Positions 39,026 to 49,148 of a stretch of DNA of 64,000 bases are shown piece by piece; the stretch's first letter is position 1, and every line of letters starts with the position of its first letter. The translations under genes and the position numbers were made by a program. The DNA is from Deltaproteobacteria bacterium (GTDB lineage: Bacteria; Lernaellota; Lernaellaia; JACKCT01), in contig JAOSJX010000012.1 in NCBI GenBank assembly GCA_027493875.1, positions 186,001 through 250,000 on the forward strand, read 5' to 3'. The notes under the pieces were generated by a model that was not told where the DNA came from, did no database searches, and saw nothing but the letters and a program-made list of their open reading frames with translations.

Positions 39026-40057
39026 TCAAGAAAACAGGCGGCCGGTTTCGCCCTTGGGCGCTTCGCGGTCCAAGTGACCGTAAGCGCGTTCAGTGGCGAC
39101 GCGCCCGCGCGGCGTTCTTTTAAGAAACCCAAGTTGGATCAGGAAGGGTTCGATCACGTCTTCAATGGTGTCTTTTTGTTCGGAGATGGACGCCGCCAGC
39201 GTTTCGACGCCGACCGGACCGCCCGCGAAATGGTCGATGACGATGGCGAGAAGCTGCCGGTCGAGCTTATCGAGGCCCATCGGGTCCACGCCGAGGGCCG
39301 TCAAGCCGCGATCCGCCTCGTCGGCGTCGACGGTCGCCGCCCCGGCGACCTGGGCGAAATCGCGCACGCGGCGCAACAACCGGTTCGCGGTCCGCGGCGT
39401 GCCGCGCGAACGCCGGGCGATGACCGCGGCGCCCTCGGGCGTGACTTCGATGCCGAGAATGGCGCCGGAGCGCAAGACGATCTTTTGCAAGTCCTCGGCC
39501 TCGTAATAGTCGAGGCGCGAGACGATGCCGAAACGGTCGCGGATCGGCGACGTGAGCAGTCCCGTGCGCGTCGTGGCGCCGACGAGGGTGAACGGCTTGA
39601 GTTTCATTTTGACCGTGCGCGCCGAGGGTCCCTGGCCGACCACGAGATCGAGTTGGTAGTCCTCCATGGCCGGGTAGAGCATCTCCTCAACCACCGTGCT
39701 CAGGCGGTGGATTTCGTCGATGAACAGCACGTCGTAGGGTTCGAGGTTGGTCAAGATGGCGGCGAGGTCGCCGGCGCGCTCCATAACCGGCCCGCTCGTG
39801 ACCTTGATGCCGACGCCGAGTTCGTTCGCGATAATGTGCGCGAGCGTGGTTTTACCGAGGCCGGGCGGCCCGCAAAACAGCGTGTGGTCCAGCGATTCGC
39901 CACGTTCCTTCGCCGCTTGAATAAAGACGCGCAGGTTGTCCACGATGTCGCGCTGGCCGACGTATTCCGTCAACTGCTTCGGGCGCAGCGTCAGGTCGAA
40001 GCGCCGGTCGTCGCCGACCTGATCGGGCACGATGGGGCTGTCGGCGTCGCGGGCCAA
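39026..40057 (-). CDS. ruvB: Holliday junction branch-migration ATPase RuvB
   Basis: An intact ~343-residue RuvB. Seen: [12 protein letters not shown], Walker [18 protein letters not shown], sensor and Walker [10 protein letters not shown], the RuvB-specific [19 protein letters not shown], and the C-terminal winged helix ([20 protein letters not shown]). It drives branch migration with RuvA. No ATG is available at the expected place; the TTG at 40055-40057, directly after the ruvA stop, is the best start. Confidence 0.95.
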   Translation of the reverse strand: MARDADSPIVPDQVGDDRRFDLTLRPKQLTEYVGQRDIVDNLRVFIQAAKERGESLDHTLFCGPPGLGKTTLAHIIANELGVGIKVTSGPVMERAGDLAAILTNLEPYDVLFIDEIHRLSTVVEEMLYPAMEDYQLDLVVGQGPSARTVKMKLKPFTLVGATTRTGLLTSPIRDRFGIVSRLDYYEAEDLQKIVLRSGAILGIEVTPEGAAVIARRSRGTPRTANRLLRRVRDFAQVAGAATVDADEADRGLTALGVDPMGLDKLDRQLLAIVIDHFAGGPVGVETLAASISEQKDTIEDVIEPFLIQLGFLKRTPRGRVATERAYGHLDREAPKGETGRLFS

Positions 40058-40058
40058 A

Positions 40059-40655
40059 TCAATTTCCCAGGATGTTGAGGGACTTCGCCACGATCTGCTC
40101 CAGCGCCGCGCCGGCGCCCAAATCCTTGACGGCGGCGGACACGGCGCGCGCGGCTTCCACACGGGTGTACCCCAGATTGACGAGGGCCGACAAGGCGTCC
40201 TGCGCCGATTGCGGGACATCCGCGGCGTGTTCGAGCGCGACCGATTGCGCGAAGAGGGCGATTTTGTCTTTGAGCTCGACGAGAATGCGTTCCGCGGTTT
40301 TTCGTCCGAGGCCGGGAATCGCGGTGAGCGTTTTGTAGTCTTCCTCCAGCATGGCGACGACGAGCGGCTCGAAGGGCATGCCGGAGAGGATGGCGATGGC
40401 GACGCGCGGGCCGACGTTCTTAACGGTGACGAGCATGTCGAACAGATCGCGCTCGCGGCGGTCGAGAAAACCGAACAGCGTGATCGCGTCCTCGCGGACG
40501 ACGGTCCGCACGAAGAGGCGGACCTGTGCGCCGTCGTCGGGGAGTTTTTGCACGGTGGACGCCGGCAGCAGGAGGTCGTAGCCGACGCCGGCCACGTCGA
40601 GAACGAGCCGGCCCGGCCCTTTCTCCAGCACGCGGCCGGTGAGACGCGCGATCAT
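40059..40655 (-). CDS. ruvA: Holliday junction DNA helicase subunit RuvA
   Basis: An intact 198-residue RuvA. OB-fold N-terminus ([27 protein letters not shown]), HhH motifs ([41 protein letters not shown]) and the C-terminal RuvB-binding domain ([20 protein letters not shown]) are all present. Its ATG overlaps the ruvC stop as ATGA and its stop abuts ruvB, giving the classic ruvC-ruvA-ruvB order. Confidence 0.96.
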   Translation of the reverse strand: MIARLTGRVLEKGPGRLVLDVAGVGYDLLLPASTVQKLPDDGAQVRLFVRTVVREDAITLFGFLDRRERDLFDMLVTVKNVGPRVAIAILSGMPFEPLVVAMLEEDYKTLTAIPGLGRKTAERILVELKDKIALFAQSVALEHAADVPQSAQDALSALVNLGYTRVEAARAVSAAVKDLGAGAALEQIVAKSLNILGN

Positions 40656-41151
40656 CCGGAGAGCCCTCCGATGCCTTCGAGATATTTGTAACTTCCGAGG
40701 TGGCACAGCGCGGCGGCCAGCGCGTCGGACGCGTCGGCCATCGCCGGTTCCGGAAGATTCAACATCGACGCGGCCATTTGCGCCACCTGATTTTTGTCGG
40801 CGCGGCCGAAGCCGACCAGCGCCTTTTTGATTTGCGTGGGGAGTATTCATACACCGTCAGGCCGGCGTGCGCCATGGCCAGGAGCGCGACGCCGCGGGCC
40901 TGACCGAGCACGATGGCGCTTTTCACGTTCGCGGCGAAGAAGACGGTTTCGATCGCGGCGACGTTGGGGCGGAATTCCTCGGCCAGCGCGATGAGGCGAT
41001 GGTAGATTTCGTCCAGGCGCTCGGCGAGCGGCCGTTTGACGGGCGGAGCGATACCGCCGCAATCGACGTGGAGATACGAGCCGCCGGGCTGCTCATCGAC
41101 GATACCGTAACCACAGATGCGGCTGCCGGGGTCGATCCCCATCACCCGCAT
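40652..41151 (-). CDS. ruvC: Holliday junction resolvase RuvC (one frameshift)
   Basis: About 166 residues after restoring one C at ~40838. The catalytic acids are visible: Asp in [10 protein letters not shown], Glu in [10 protein letters not shown], and the C-terminal pair in [16 protein letters not shown]. The lysine/glycine region [24 protein letters not shown] spans the break. RuvC cuts the junctions moved by RuvAB. ATG 41151 (MRVMGIDPG) fits the family start; ATGs further upstream are possible. Confidence 0.94.
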
Positions 41152-41201
41152 GCGGCGGAAGGATTTCATTCCGCTCGGCATACGGCGTTCCGGGTAAACG
41201 A

Positions 41202-41228
41202 AAGGCGCGCTTCTTTTTCGCGCGCCTT
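41202..41228. terminator. 9 bp hairpin in the yebC-ruvC gap
   Basis: AAGGCGCGC-TTCTTTTTC-GCGCGCCTT is a perfect 9 bp stem with a 9 base loop, between the repeat element and ruvC. No clear T-run follows on the minus strand, so its role (attenuator or terminator) is open. Confidence 0.35.
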
Positions 41229-41256
41229 CGGTCGGGTCATCGCGCGGCGCATGAAC

Positions 41257-41442
41257 TTAGCCCCGCATTTCTCACCAGCTTTCTCCTCCGGCGACGGATC
41301 CGCCGGTTACAACTTGTGTTTCGGCCCGCGCCCGCTGCGACGTACCGTCCAGGTACGCCTCGCGTTCGCGGGCCTCCAACGCGGCGTCTCACCTGGCGCC
41401 TCCGCCGCCTCGCGACGAAACCCGGCGAGAAACGCGGGCTAA
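41257..41442. repeat. ~186 bp terminal-inverted-repeat element, copy 2
   Basis: The reverse-complement orientation of the element at 2272-2457, matching along its whole length with scattered substitutions and one or two single-base differences. The ends again read TTAGCCCC/GGGCTAA. It sits between yebC and ruvC, and its right end supplies the TAG stop codon of yebC (41439-41441). It keeps the central CGTACC/GGTACG hairpin. Confidence 0.85.
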
Positions 41443-42185
41443 CCCATCGCCTGCAATTCCTCTTCGGGAATATCGAAGTTTGTATACACGCTTTGCACGT
41501 CGTCATTGTCTTCCAGCGTCTCCACCATCTTCAGCACCGATTCGGCGGGCTTGCCGGTGACCTTGATGGTGTTCGTCGGCAGCATCGTCACCTCGGCGTC
41601 GGGGTCCTTGAATCCCTTCGCTTCGAGCGCTTCTTTCACCTGATCGAAATCGTTGGGATCGGTGGTGACGGTAAACACGTCGCCGTCGTCCTGAACGTCC
41701 TCGGCGCCGGCGTCGAGCGCGGCTTCCATCAGGGCGTCTTCTTTGACCTCGTCCTTGGCGAAATTGAAAACGCCTTTGCGTTCGAACATGAAGGCGACGC
41801 AGCCGTTTTCGCCGAGGTTCCCGCCGTATTTCGTGAAGGCGTGGCGCACTTCGGCCGTCGTGCGGTTCCTGTTGTCGGTGAGGATGCTGACCATGACGGC
41901 GACCCCCGCGGGGCCGTAGCCCTCGTAGGTAAACTCCTCGTAGGTTTCTCCTTCGAGGTCGCCGGTGCCTTTCTTGATGGCGCGCTCGATGTTGTCCTTG
42001 GGCATCGAGTTGGCTTTGGCTTTATCGACCGCCGTGCGCAGGCGCGGATTCGCGTTGGGGTCGCCGCCGCCATGGCGCGCCGCGACGGTGAGTTCCTTGA
42101 TGAGTTTGGTGAAGAGCTTGCCGCGCGCGGCGTCGTTGGCGCCCTTCTTTCGTTTAATGGTGCTCCATTTGGAGTGACCGGACAT
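41439..42185 (-). CDS. yebC: YebC/PmpR family transcription/translation factor
   Basis: An intact 248-residue protein beginning [23 protein letters not shown], the invariant family N-terminus, and containing [14 protein letters not shown] and [25 protein letters not shown]. YebC proteins act as DNA-binding regulators and, more recently, as factors relieving ribosome stalling. It lies next to ruvC, a very common arrangement. The last codon and the stop are inside the repeat element. Confidence 0.95.
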   Translation of the reverse strand: MSGHSKWSTIKRKKGANDAARGKLFTKLIKELTVAARHGGGDPNANPRLRTAVDKAKANSMPKDNIERAIKKGTGDLEGETYEEFTYEGYGPAGVAVMVSILTDNRNRTTAEVRHAFTKYGGNLGENGCVAFMFERKGVFNFAKDEVKEDALMEAALDAGAEDVQDDGDVFTVTTDPNDFDQVKEALEAKGFKDPDAEVTMLPTNTIKVTGKPAESVLKMVETLEDNDDVQSVYTNFDIPEEELQAMG

Positions 42186-42561
42186 AAGACCTCCGTCCGG
42201 GCGAAGCACATTGCGCCTCGAACCGGATTTTCGGCGTTATTTCGTGTTGTTGACGGCCCGGGACGCCATCACCGGGCCTTGGCCGCATATATACCACAAC
42301 GCGCGCCGGAGGCAACGGATCGGCGCCATTTCGAGGGATGAAGCCGCCGCCGCGCCGAAGCGGCGCTTTGGCGTGCCGCGAAGGCGGGGAGGAGGGATGA
42401 AGGATGAATTTCAGGGACGAGGTGCGAGGTGCGAGGTGCGAGGGACGAGTTACGAAGGGTGGAGGTTGAGAGGGGCTCGTCGATTGGGGGCGAGGAAGTT
42501 CTTGCCTTGGCGCGCGGAGTCGGATAACGTCCTGATAAGGAAAGGGAAACAAGGTGTCCGC
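42186..42561. other. intergenic region with 7 bp tandem repeat
   Basis: A ~375 base gap between divergent yebC and the DUF5989 gene. At 42419-42439 the heptamer GAGGTGC is repeated three times, followed by GAGGGACGAG-type low complexity. Both promoters must lie here, but I see no clear -35/-10 pair. No gene is evident. Confidence 0.6.
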
Positions 42562-42711
42562 ATGAAGATCATCAAGGAATTTTTCGTGTTTCTGAAGGAA
42601 GAGAAGCTGATGTGGCTGTCGCCCATCGTGATCATCCTTCTGCTGCTGGCGATCTTCATTTTCATGACGGAAGGGTCGGCGGTGCTGCCGTTTATTTACG
42701 GCGGATTCTGA
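42562..42711 (+). CDS. DUF5989 single-TM microprotein
   Basis: A 49-residue protein (MKIIKEFFVFLKEEKLMWL then a TM helix SPIVIILLLLAIFIFMT and GSAVLPFIYGGF) that matches the DUF5989 family from its KEFxxFLKExK start to its SAxxPFIY end. A ribosome-binding AAGGTG lies before ATG 42562. In other genomes DUF5989 genes accompany carbamoyltransferase and surface-polysaccharide genes; none adjoins here, though a glycan locus begins 3 kb downstream. Confidence 0.85.
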   Translation: MKIIKEFFVFLKEEKLMWLSPIVIILLLLAIFIFMTEGSAVLPFIYGGF

Positions 42712-42740
42712 ACCGGCTCCAAAAGGTTTTTGATCGATCG

Positions 42741-42767
42741 CGGGGCGCCTCCGGGCGTCCCGTTTTT
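42741..42767 (+). terminator. intrinsic terminator of the DUF5989 gene
   Basis: CGGGGCGCC-TCC(G)-GGCGTCCCG forms a 9 bp stem with one G-U pair, followed immediately by TTTTTA. It ends at the stop codon of the convergent FGE-like gene. Confidence 0.8.
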
Positions 42768-43763
42768 ATTGGGCGGGCAGGTCTTTGCAGCAGCGCCAGC
42801 CGTCGTCGTTGTTGGGGGCGTGCGGCGCGTGGTGGTGGATCGCGGCGCAGTCGTTTCCATAATTTTCAAAGGCCCAGCGCCCCGGCGGCTCCCAGCTCTG
42901 GTCGTTGCGGCAGTTCTTGTTGAACGATCCCCGGCAATCATCCGGTCCTCCGTTTCCTCGTCCCATCGGTCGGCGAGATATTCGGACATGTTGCCGATCA
43001 GATCGTAAACACCGTAGCGGCCGCGGCAGAGCGGATTCGCTCCGCAGGCGGCGACGGTGCCGTCCGGCTCGGGCTGGTCGCAGGGGAGCATGTTGCACGC
43101 GGACGCGTCGGCGTCGCCTTCGTAGGGGTAGGCCTGCCCGCGGTTTTCCCCGCAGACTTTTTGCCACTCCGCCCAGGTGCACAGGCGTTTGCCGACCGCC
43201 GCGCAGGCGGCGTTCGCGTCGTTCCAGGACCCGTGCACCGGTTTCTCGCCGCGCGCGTTGGGAAATTCGTACCGGTCCATGGCGAACGTCTCGACGCGCA
43301 GCATCTTGAATCGTTTGTTGCGTCCTTCCCATCGTTCGCCGGAAAAACGCATGATCGACCAGCCGCCCGGGATGGCGACCATATCCGCCGGCGCTTCCGG
43401 GGCGCCGGGTCCGGCGCCGTCCTGCACACAGCTGATCAGGCACTCCGGAAACTCACCGCATTCTTTGTAGGCTTCCGCGCACTTCCGAACGCACGCCCAC
43501 GGCGCGTTTTCCGGCGCCGCAACGCATTGCGCCGCGGCGTCTTCGCACGCGATTTCCTCGACGCGTCCGCCGCAGCGGTCGTACAGATAGTCGACGGCCC
43601 GTCCGCACGGCGTTTCCGCAACACCGGGGTCGAGCGCGCACGGAACGGCTTTCGGCGGGACGGGCACCTCGATGATATCGGGCTCACCGGATGTTCCGCC
43701 GCGCTTGCAGGACGCGACCATCAGCGCCGCGACAACGGCAACGATAACGGCGCTACGCACCAC
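42766..43763 (-). CDS. FGE-sulfatase (SUMF1)-domain lipoprotein (one frameshift)
   Basis: About 332 residues after restoring one G at ~42940. A lipoprotein signal ends at the lipobox VASC (residue ~19). A Cys-rich linker (~40-120) is followed by a SUMF1/FGE-like domain: MVAIPGGW, RYEFPNARGEKPVHGSWNDANAACAAVGKRLCTWAEWQ, YGVYDLIGNMSEYLADRW, and a C-terminal WRCC. Secreted members of this family are rarely true formylglycine enzymes and are often binding domains. GTG 43763 overlaps the stop of the upstream membrane protein gene, indicating co-expression. Confidence 0.82.
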
Positions 43764-45486
43764 GACGCTCCTTCATGAAACGCATCACACCGCGCGCAAA
43801 CACGTAGCCGCAGCCGAGGCCCGCGGCCAGCAGGAGGAGCGACCCGGCGGTGAAAACGGCGATCCACACGCCCTCGCCGTCGCGCGGCGCGTCGGGAAAG
43901 GTCAGATCGGCGTCGAGATCGAAGGTGAGGGTCGCGCCGCCGTCGTCGTCTTCGAGGCGGCCGGCCAGCAACCAGGGCCGCATGAGAAACGGATTGAGCT
44001 GGGGGTGCGTCCGCCGCGGGGAAGGGCCTTGCGCATGGACGGAATCAGATCGGTGACGAACACCGCCTTCGCGTTTTCCGCACCCTTCAGCGCGTCGCGC
44101 ATTTTCGAAACGGCGGGCGTGGCGTTCGTGGCGATGCGATCGAGTTCGCCCGTCCAACTCGACGCGAGCAAAACGCCGTCGCGGATGAAATAGTGGAAGA
44201 CGCCCGGCCCGATCTCGACCGCGTGATACGGATCGCCGCTTTCCCCGCCGTCCTCGTCCCCGTCCTCTTCCTCGCCGGGGACCGCCGCCCCGATGTTTCT
44301 CAAAATCGGTTTGGCGGCTTTCCAGAACGCTTTTCGTCGCGCACTTCCGCGGCGATCAGGACCGTGCCGTCGGGCTTGTTGGCGATCATCATCTCGGGGC
44401 CGAGCTCCTTAAGAGCACGGCCGATGAACGCGCGGCCGATCTGCGCGCCGAGTCCGCCCGAAAGCCCCTGGACGTAAGCCCCGGCGCCGGCCAGCAGGGT
44501 TGCGTCCAGGAATTGCAGGTCTTTCGCGCGCAGCAGCGCGGCGTAGTCGAATCCGTCGTGGAGGAAAGCTGCCAGCTTGAAGGATTCGCCCGCGCGGGGC
44601 GGCGGCGCGATATCGGACCGGCCGGCTTTGCGGTCGAGACGCATCACGGCGTGGATGCCGCGATCGTTCAACGCGATGTCGAACCGCGTGCCGGCGACGT
44701 CGCTTCCTTTGATAAAGCCGCGAAGGTCGAGAAAACTCGGCGACTGGCCCGAGCCGAGGATCAAATCGGGGTCGAACGCGCCGTGCAGGTCCGCCGCGCC
44801 GTCCGACCCGCTTTTGAACAACGGCTGAAAGACGGGCAGAGACGCCGCGCCTTTGCTTTCGCCCTCGTACGCGTCGATCGCCGCGCGTAGCGCGCCGGGA
44901 TCGCCCAAGAGGAAAACGTTTTTGACCAGCGCGGAGGCGTAATCGCCGGTGACATAGAGCGTATGGCCGCGATGACTTTCCCGGCCGAGACGTCGCCGAC
45001 GTCGCCGCCGGCCCCCAACATGCTGAGGAACAGGAGCGGCCGTCCGCCGTCGACGGCGACAAGCAGGGGATACGAGCCGGCGCGCGTCGCTTTGCCTTTC
45101 GCGAGGGCGGCGGCCACCGTCGGCCCGACGAATCGTACCGCCGCGCGCGCGAACGGGCTGGCGCCGACGTCAATCGACATTTTCATTTTGCCGCGCCCCC
45201 GCGGCGCCCAAATAGCCTTCCTCGATGAACGCGTTCACGAATTCCGGACGACAGGACTTTCAGCGCGGTCTCGGTGGGATCGCTCGCGACCACCGCGACT
45301 TGCGCGTCGGGGATAAAGCGCGACGGCGAGACTTTTCCGACGAGCAGATAGACGGTCAGGGCGAAGATCAGTCCCGCGAAGGCGAGTCCGATGAGGCGAA
45401 AAACTTCAAAGTCGAGGCTCCGTGGCGGCGATGGCAAACAGGATGCGTTTCGGGAAGATGTTGTACCGCAGGGACCGGCGCTCCAC
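43753..45486 (-). CDS. large two-TM extracytoplasmic protein of unknown function (six frameshifts)
   Basis: Read across breaks at ~45418, 45240, 45187, 44965, 44315 and 44012, the region gives one ~577-residue protein. It has an N-terminal TM (LIGLAFAGLIFALTVYLLVG), a long soluble domain (FIPDAQVAVVASDPTETAL, PLLVAVDGGRPLLFLSML, TLYVTGDYASALVKNVFLLGDPGAL, PDGTVLIAAEV), and a C-terminal TM (GVWIAVFTAGSLLLLAAGLGCGYVF). The soluble part resembles DUF3352-like proteins that bracket a large periplasmic domain with two TMs, but I am unsure of the family. The start (GTG 45486) is tentative. No single frame gives more than ~200 residues. Confidence 0.6.
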
Positions 45487-45662
45487 AACGGACCGGCGTA
45501 TCGCAAATGAAGGAAAGACGAATGATGAATGACGAATGGGGAAGGCGGATGACGGATCACAGCTTTTTAGGGGCTTTGCTTGTTGATTCACGTGGCTAAG
45601 GCTGATAGAAAACCTTTGATATTGCCGCGTTTTGGCCATACCGCGAGGTCGATCTGAAAGAG
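45487..45662. other. intergenic region with ATGAATGACGAATG-type low complexity
   Basis: The divergent gap before the glycan locus. At 45506-45545 it reads as a degenerate repeat (GACGAATGATGAATGACGAATGGGG) of a kind that I recall as common between genes in many environmental bacteria. Promoters for both neighbours should lie here; none is clear. Confidence 0.5.
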
Positions 45663-46397
45663 ATGCGCGCCGATTTGTGCGTTGTCGCGCCCTGCTTTAA
45701 TGAAGGGGCGAATGTCCGGCGTCTCGTCCGGCGCGTCGGCGAGGCCCTCAAGGACCACCCCGGCGGCTTCGAATTGGCGCTGGTGGACGACGCCAGCCGC
45801 GACGATACCTGGGCGCAAATCGAGGAGGCGGCGCGCGCGTTTCCGTTTGTCGTGCCGTTGCGGCACCGCGTCAACCGCGGCATCGTTGAAGGCTGGCGCA
45901 CGGGTCTTTCGGCGACGAAGGCGCCGCGCATCGTGACGATCGACGCCGATATGCAATACCGCCCCGAGGACATTCCGCGTCTCGTTCGCGCGATGAACGC
46001 GAGCGGCGCCGACTTCGTCCAGGGCTGGCGGCAAACGCAGGTGAAGCGCGGTTTTCTGCGCGTGTTTCTCACCGGCGGATTGTCGCTGTTTCTGAATCTC
46101 GCGTTCGGGATGCGCCTGAAGGACAACAAGAGCGGTTTCGTACTTTACCGGCGCGATGCGATGGAACGAATTCTGGACTTTCGCGCGCCGTTTCGGCACT
46201 ACCAACATTTCATCGCGATCGCGGCGCACCGTCTCGGCTTGCGCATCGTGCAGATTCCGATCACCTTTGACGCGCGCGAACACGGGCAGAGCTTCATCAC
46301 GAACCCGGTCCGCTTCGCCATCGGCGCGCTGGTCGATCTGCCGCGCGCGCTCCTTCATTTCGGTCCCTTCCACCGCCTGATGCAAGGGCGCGCGTAG
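45663..46397 (+). CDS. family 2 glycosyltransferase, DPM1/dolichol-phosphate-mannose-synthase-like
   Basis: An intact 244-residue GT-A enzyme with the GT2 motifs CFNEGANVRRLV, VDDASRDDT, the metal-binding DADMQYRPED, and the acceptor region GWRQTQVKRGF. A short hydrophobic segment (VFLTGGLSLFLNLAFGM) may tether it to the membrane. DPM1-like enzymes load a sugar on a polyprenyl phosphate for GT-C transferases; such enzymes are encoded further along the locus. Starts the glycan locus, three bases before the asparagine synthetase gene. Confidence 0.87.
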   Translation: MRADLCVVAPCFNEGANVRRLVRRVGEALKDHPGGFELALVDDASRDDTWAQIEEAARAFPFVVPLRHRVNRGIVEGWRTGLSATKAPRIVTIDADMQYRPEDIPRLVRAMNASGADFVQGWRQTQVKRGFLRVFLTGGLSLFLNLAFGMRLKDNKSGFVLYRRDAMERILDFRAPFRHYQHFIAIAAHRLGLRIVQIPITFDAREHGQSFITNPVRFAIGALVDLPRALLHFGPFHRLMQGRA

Positions 46398-46399
46398 CC

Positions 46400-48136
46400 A
46401 TGTGCGGCATCGCGGGTTTGTATTCGCCGGCGGAAAAGCTCCAGCCCGGGCGCATCGCGCCGATGGTCGAGATCCTCACGCACCGCGGCCCGGACGAAGG
46501 CGGGGTTTACGAAAGCGAACGCGTTCACCTGGGTTCGCGCCGGCTGAAGGTCATCGATCTCGTGTCCGGAACGCAGCCCATTTACTCGGAAGACCGCGGC
46601 GTGGTGGTCGTCTACAACGGCGAGATTTTCAACTACCGGCAACTGCGAAGCGAGCTTCAGGCGGCGGGGCACACCTTTGCGACGCAATCGGATACCGAGG
46701 TGCTCGTTCACGGGTATGAGCAGTGGGGCGAGCGTCTGGTCGATCGGCTTAACGGGCAGTTCGCTTTTGCGATCTGGGACGGCAAACGCTTGTTTCTCGC
46801 GCGCGACCGCATGGGCGAAAAACCGCTCTACTACGCGCGCGACGGCCGGCGGTTGATCTTTGCGTCGGAAATCAAGGCGATCCTCAAGGAGTTTCCCTCG
46901 GCGCCCGCGGTGGACGAGTCGTTTTGGGTCTTCGACACGGAGGTGCTCGGCCGCACGATTTTCGAAGGCATCCGCGAAGTGCCGCCCGCGCATTTATTGA
47001 CGTTCGACGGCGACGTGCTGGACGTGCGCGCGTACTGGCAGATCCCCGCCGGACCGATCGCGGATCGGTCCGAAAGCGATCTGGTTGAAGAATTGCGGAC
47101 GCTCCTCATCGACGCCGTCAACATCCGCATGGTCGCGGACGTTCCCGTCGGGATGTTTTTATCCGGGGGCATCGACTCCGCGGCCATCGCGTGCATCGCG
47201 CGCCCGGAAACGGCGTTTTCGTGCCACTTCCCCTTGGGTGAAAGTTTCGAGGAAATCGAATACGCCAAGCTCGTCGCGGAGCGCATCGGCGCGCGGCATA
47301 CGATCGTCCGACCGACGCCGGAGCAGTTTCGCGACCGGCTCGGCCGGATCGTCTGGTATCTCGACCAACCCATCGCGACGGCGTCGACGATCAGCGAATT
47401 TCTGCTGGCCGAATCCGCGCGCGACCAGGGGATCAAGGTGATTCTGGGCGGGCAGGGCGCCGACGAGATCTTCGCGGGTTACGTGCGCTATTTGTTCATG
47501 CTCGCCGAGGAGCGGCTCGCGCAGGTGGAGGAACTGGCGAACTACCACGCTCTCGCGCGCTTTTTCTGGAACAAGTTTGCGTTCGGCGATCCGGCGGAAC
47601 GGTATTTTGAACTCATCCGCCGCACGCAACCGGAGGACCGCGACGCCTACGTTCATCTGGTGCGCGATCTGTTCTCCCGGCACGAAGCGCTGCTCGACAA
47701 AATGGGACATTTCGACGCCCTCGTCTCGCTGCCGTCGCTGCTCACGATGAATGACCGGGCGTGCGCGGCGCACGGGCTGGAAAACCGCTGCCCCTTCCTG
47801 GATCACCGCATCGTCGAATTCGCGTTTACGCTTCCGCCGACGATGAAAATCGACGGTTACACGACCAAGGCGATTCTCCGGAAGGCGCTTCGCGGCATCG
47901 TTCCCGATCCGATCCTGGACCGCAAAGACAAAAAAGGGTTGGTCGTTCCGTTCCAACAATGGCTGAACGGCCCGTTGCGGCCGTGGGCCGACGCGCTGGT
48001 CGACAAGCTCGGCCGCCGTCTCGATTTGCCGAGCGGTTTCAACGGCCGCGGCGGTTTCGACCGGTCGCTTTACACCCGCGTTTGCCTGGAACTCTGGTTC
48101 GAAAACTTCTTTCCCGATTGGCCGAATGTCTCTTAG
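46400..48136 (+). CDS. asnB: glutamine-hydrolysing asparagine synthetase
   Basis: An intact 578-residue protein. Cys2 is the glutaminase nucleophile (MCGIAG), followed by THRGPDEGG, YNGEIFNYRQLR and ARDRMGEKPLYY of the N-terminal domain. The synthetase domain has the PP-loop SGGIDS (255-260), GGQGADEIFAGYVRY and GLENRCPFLDHRIVEFA. In glycan loci, AsnB homologues often amidate sugar acids rather than make asparagine; the position between two glycosyltransferases suggests this here, but it is inference. Confidence 0.9.
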   Translation: MCGIAGLYSPAEKLQPGRIAPMVEILTHRGPDEGGVYESERVHLGSRRLKVIDLVSGTQPIYSEDRGVVVVYNGEIFNYRQLRSELQAAGHTFATQSDTEVLVHGYEQWGERLVDRLNGQFAFAIWDGKRLFLARDRMGEKPLYYARDGRRLIFASEIKAILKEFPSAPAVDESFWVFDTEVLGRTIFEGIREVPPAHLLTFDGDVLDVRAYWQIPAGPIADRSESDLVEELRTLLIDAVNIRMVADVPVGMFLSGGIDSAAIACIARPETAFSCHFPLGESFEEIEYAKLVAERIGARHTIVRPTPEQFRDRLGRIVWYLDQPIATASTISEFLLAESARDQGIKVILGGQGADEIFAGYVRYLFMLAEERLAQVEELANYHALARFFWNKFAFGDPAERYFELIRRTQPEDRDAYVHLVRDLFSRHEALLDKMGHFDALVSLPSLLTMNDRACAAHGLENRCPFLDHRIVEFAFTLPPTMKIDGYTTKAILRKALRGIVPDPILDRKDKKGLVVPFQQWLNGPLRPWADALVDKLGRRLDLPSGFNGRGGFDRSLYTRVCLELWFENFFPDWPNVS

Positions 48137-49023
48137 CATCGCGGCCGTTATCCCCACGAAAAATCGGCGCGACATGGCGCTCCGCGCGGTTCGTTCGGCG
48201 CTGTCACAAACGCGGCCGCCCGATGAGATCATCGTGGTCGATGACGCGTCGGATGACGGAACGGCGGACGCGGTCGCGGCTTTGGGAACCGAAGCGGTTC
48301 GCTGCGTGGCGTGCGCGGGGACCGGTGCGGCCGACGCGCGCAATACGGGCGCGCTTGCGGCCAAAAGCGATTACGTCGCTTTTCTCGATTCCGACGATGA
48401 GTGGCTTCCGAAAAAACTCGAGCGCCAGGAAACGCTGCTCGCGGCGGAAACCGCGGTGGTTTTCTCCGATGCGCTGGTTGAACCGGCGGAGCCGGACGGG
48501 CGGCGTACCGTCTTTTTCGCGCCAGCCGCCGCGCGCCGGCGATATTTTCGAGGCGCTCCTTCTCGACAATTTCATCCCGACGTCCACCGCGATCCTCCCG
48601 AAAACGATTTTCGACGGCGGACTTCGTTTTCGCGGCGAATACAGCCCCGCGGAGGACTACGATTTCTGGTTGCGCGCCGCGCGGCGGGGAACGGCGCGGT
48701 TTTGCCCGGAACCGCTGGCGGTCTATCACCGGCATCCGGGGCAATGGGGCGCCGATCTCGGCGTGATGTTTCCCTCGTGCGCACGCGTTGTCGAGGACGC
48801 TCTGCGCGACGCGCATCGGACCGTCGCCGCCGTCCCCGGTGCCCGGCGCCGGCTCTGGCAGCTTCATTTCGTCGCCGCGCGCGCGATGGCCGCGGCGGGG
48901 CGCTGGCAGGACGCCGCCGACGCGCTCGTCCGGGCCGCGGCGCTGCGCCCTTTCGACTGGCGTTCCGTCGTCTTTCTGCTTCGCGCGCGCGCCTGCGCCG
49001 GGCGGCTTTCGGCAAGGCTGTAA
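48126..49023 (+). CDS. family 2 glycosyltransferase (one frameshift)
   Basis: About 298 residues after removing one extra base at ~48530. GT2 motifs: VIPTKNRRDMALRAVRSAL, VVDDASDDGT, NTGALAAKSDYVAFLDSDDEW (DXD) and, after the break, EYSPAEDYDFWLRAARRG with the catalytic Asp. The C-terminal ~90 residues are helical. Overlaps the end of asnB by 11 bases. Confidence 0.85.
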
Positions 49024-49044
49024 ATGTCTTGTTGTCTCGCGACG

Positions 49045-49074
49045 TTGTGTGTGTCTTTCGCGTTCTGTTAGTAT
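49045..49074 (+). promoter_or_regulatory. tentative sigma-70-type promoter for the pentapeptide-TPR gene
   Basis: TTGTGT and TAGTAT hexamers separated by 18 bases, 75 bases before the gene start, in an AT-richer stretch. Both hexamers are imperfect matches. Confidence 0.3.
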
Positions 49075-49148
49075 GCCGGTGAACTCTCCGACACGGGACG
49101 CGGCTTGGCGGAACCTTTTCGTGGATTGAGCTTCCGTAGGTAGAGGAT

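Noticed and set aside
41202-41442. The yebC-ruvC gap as a small-RNA or tRNA gene
   Set aside because: No cloverleaf or CCA end; most of the gap is the dispersed repeat, which also occurs at 2272.
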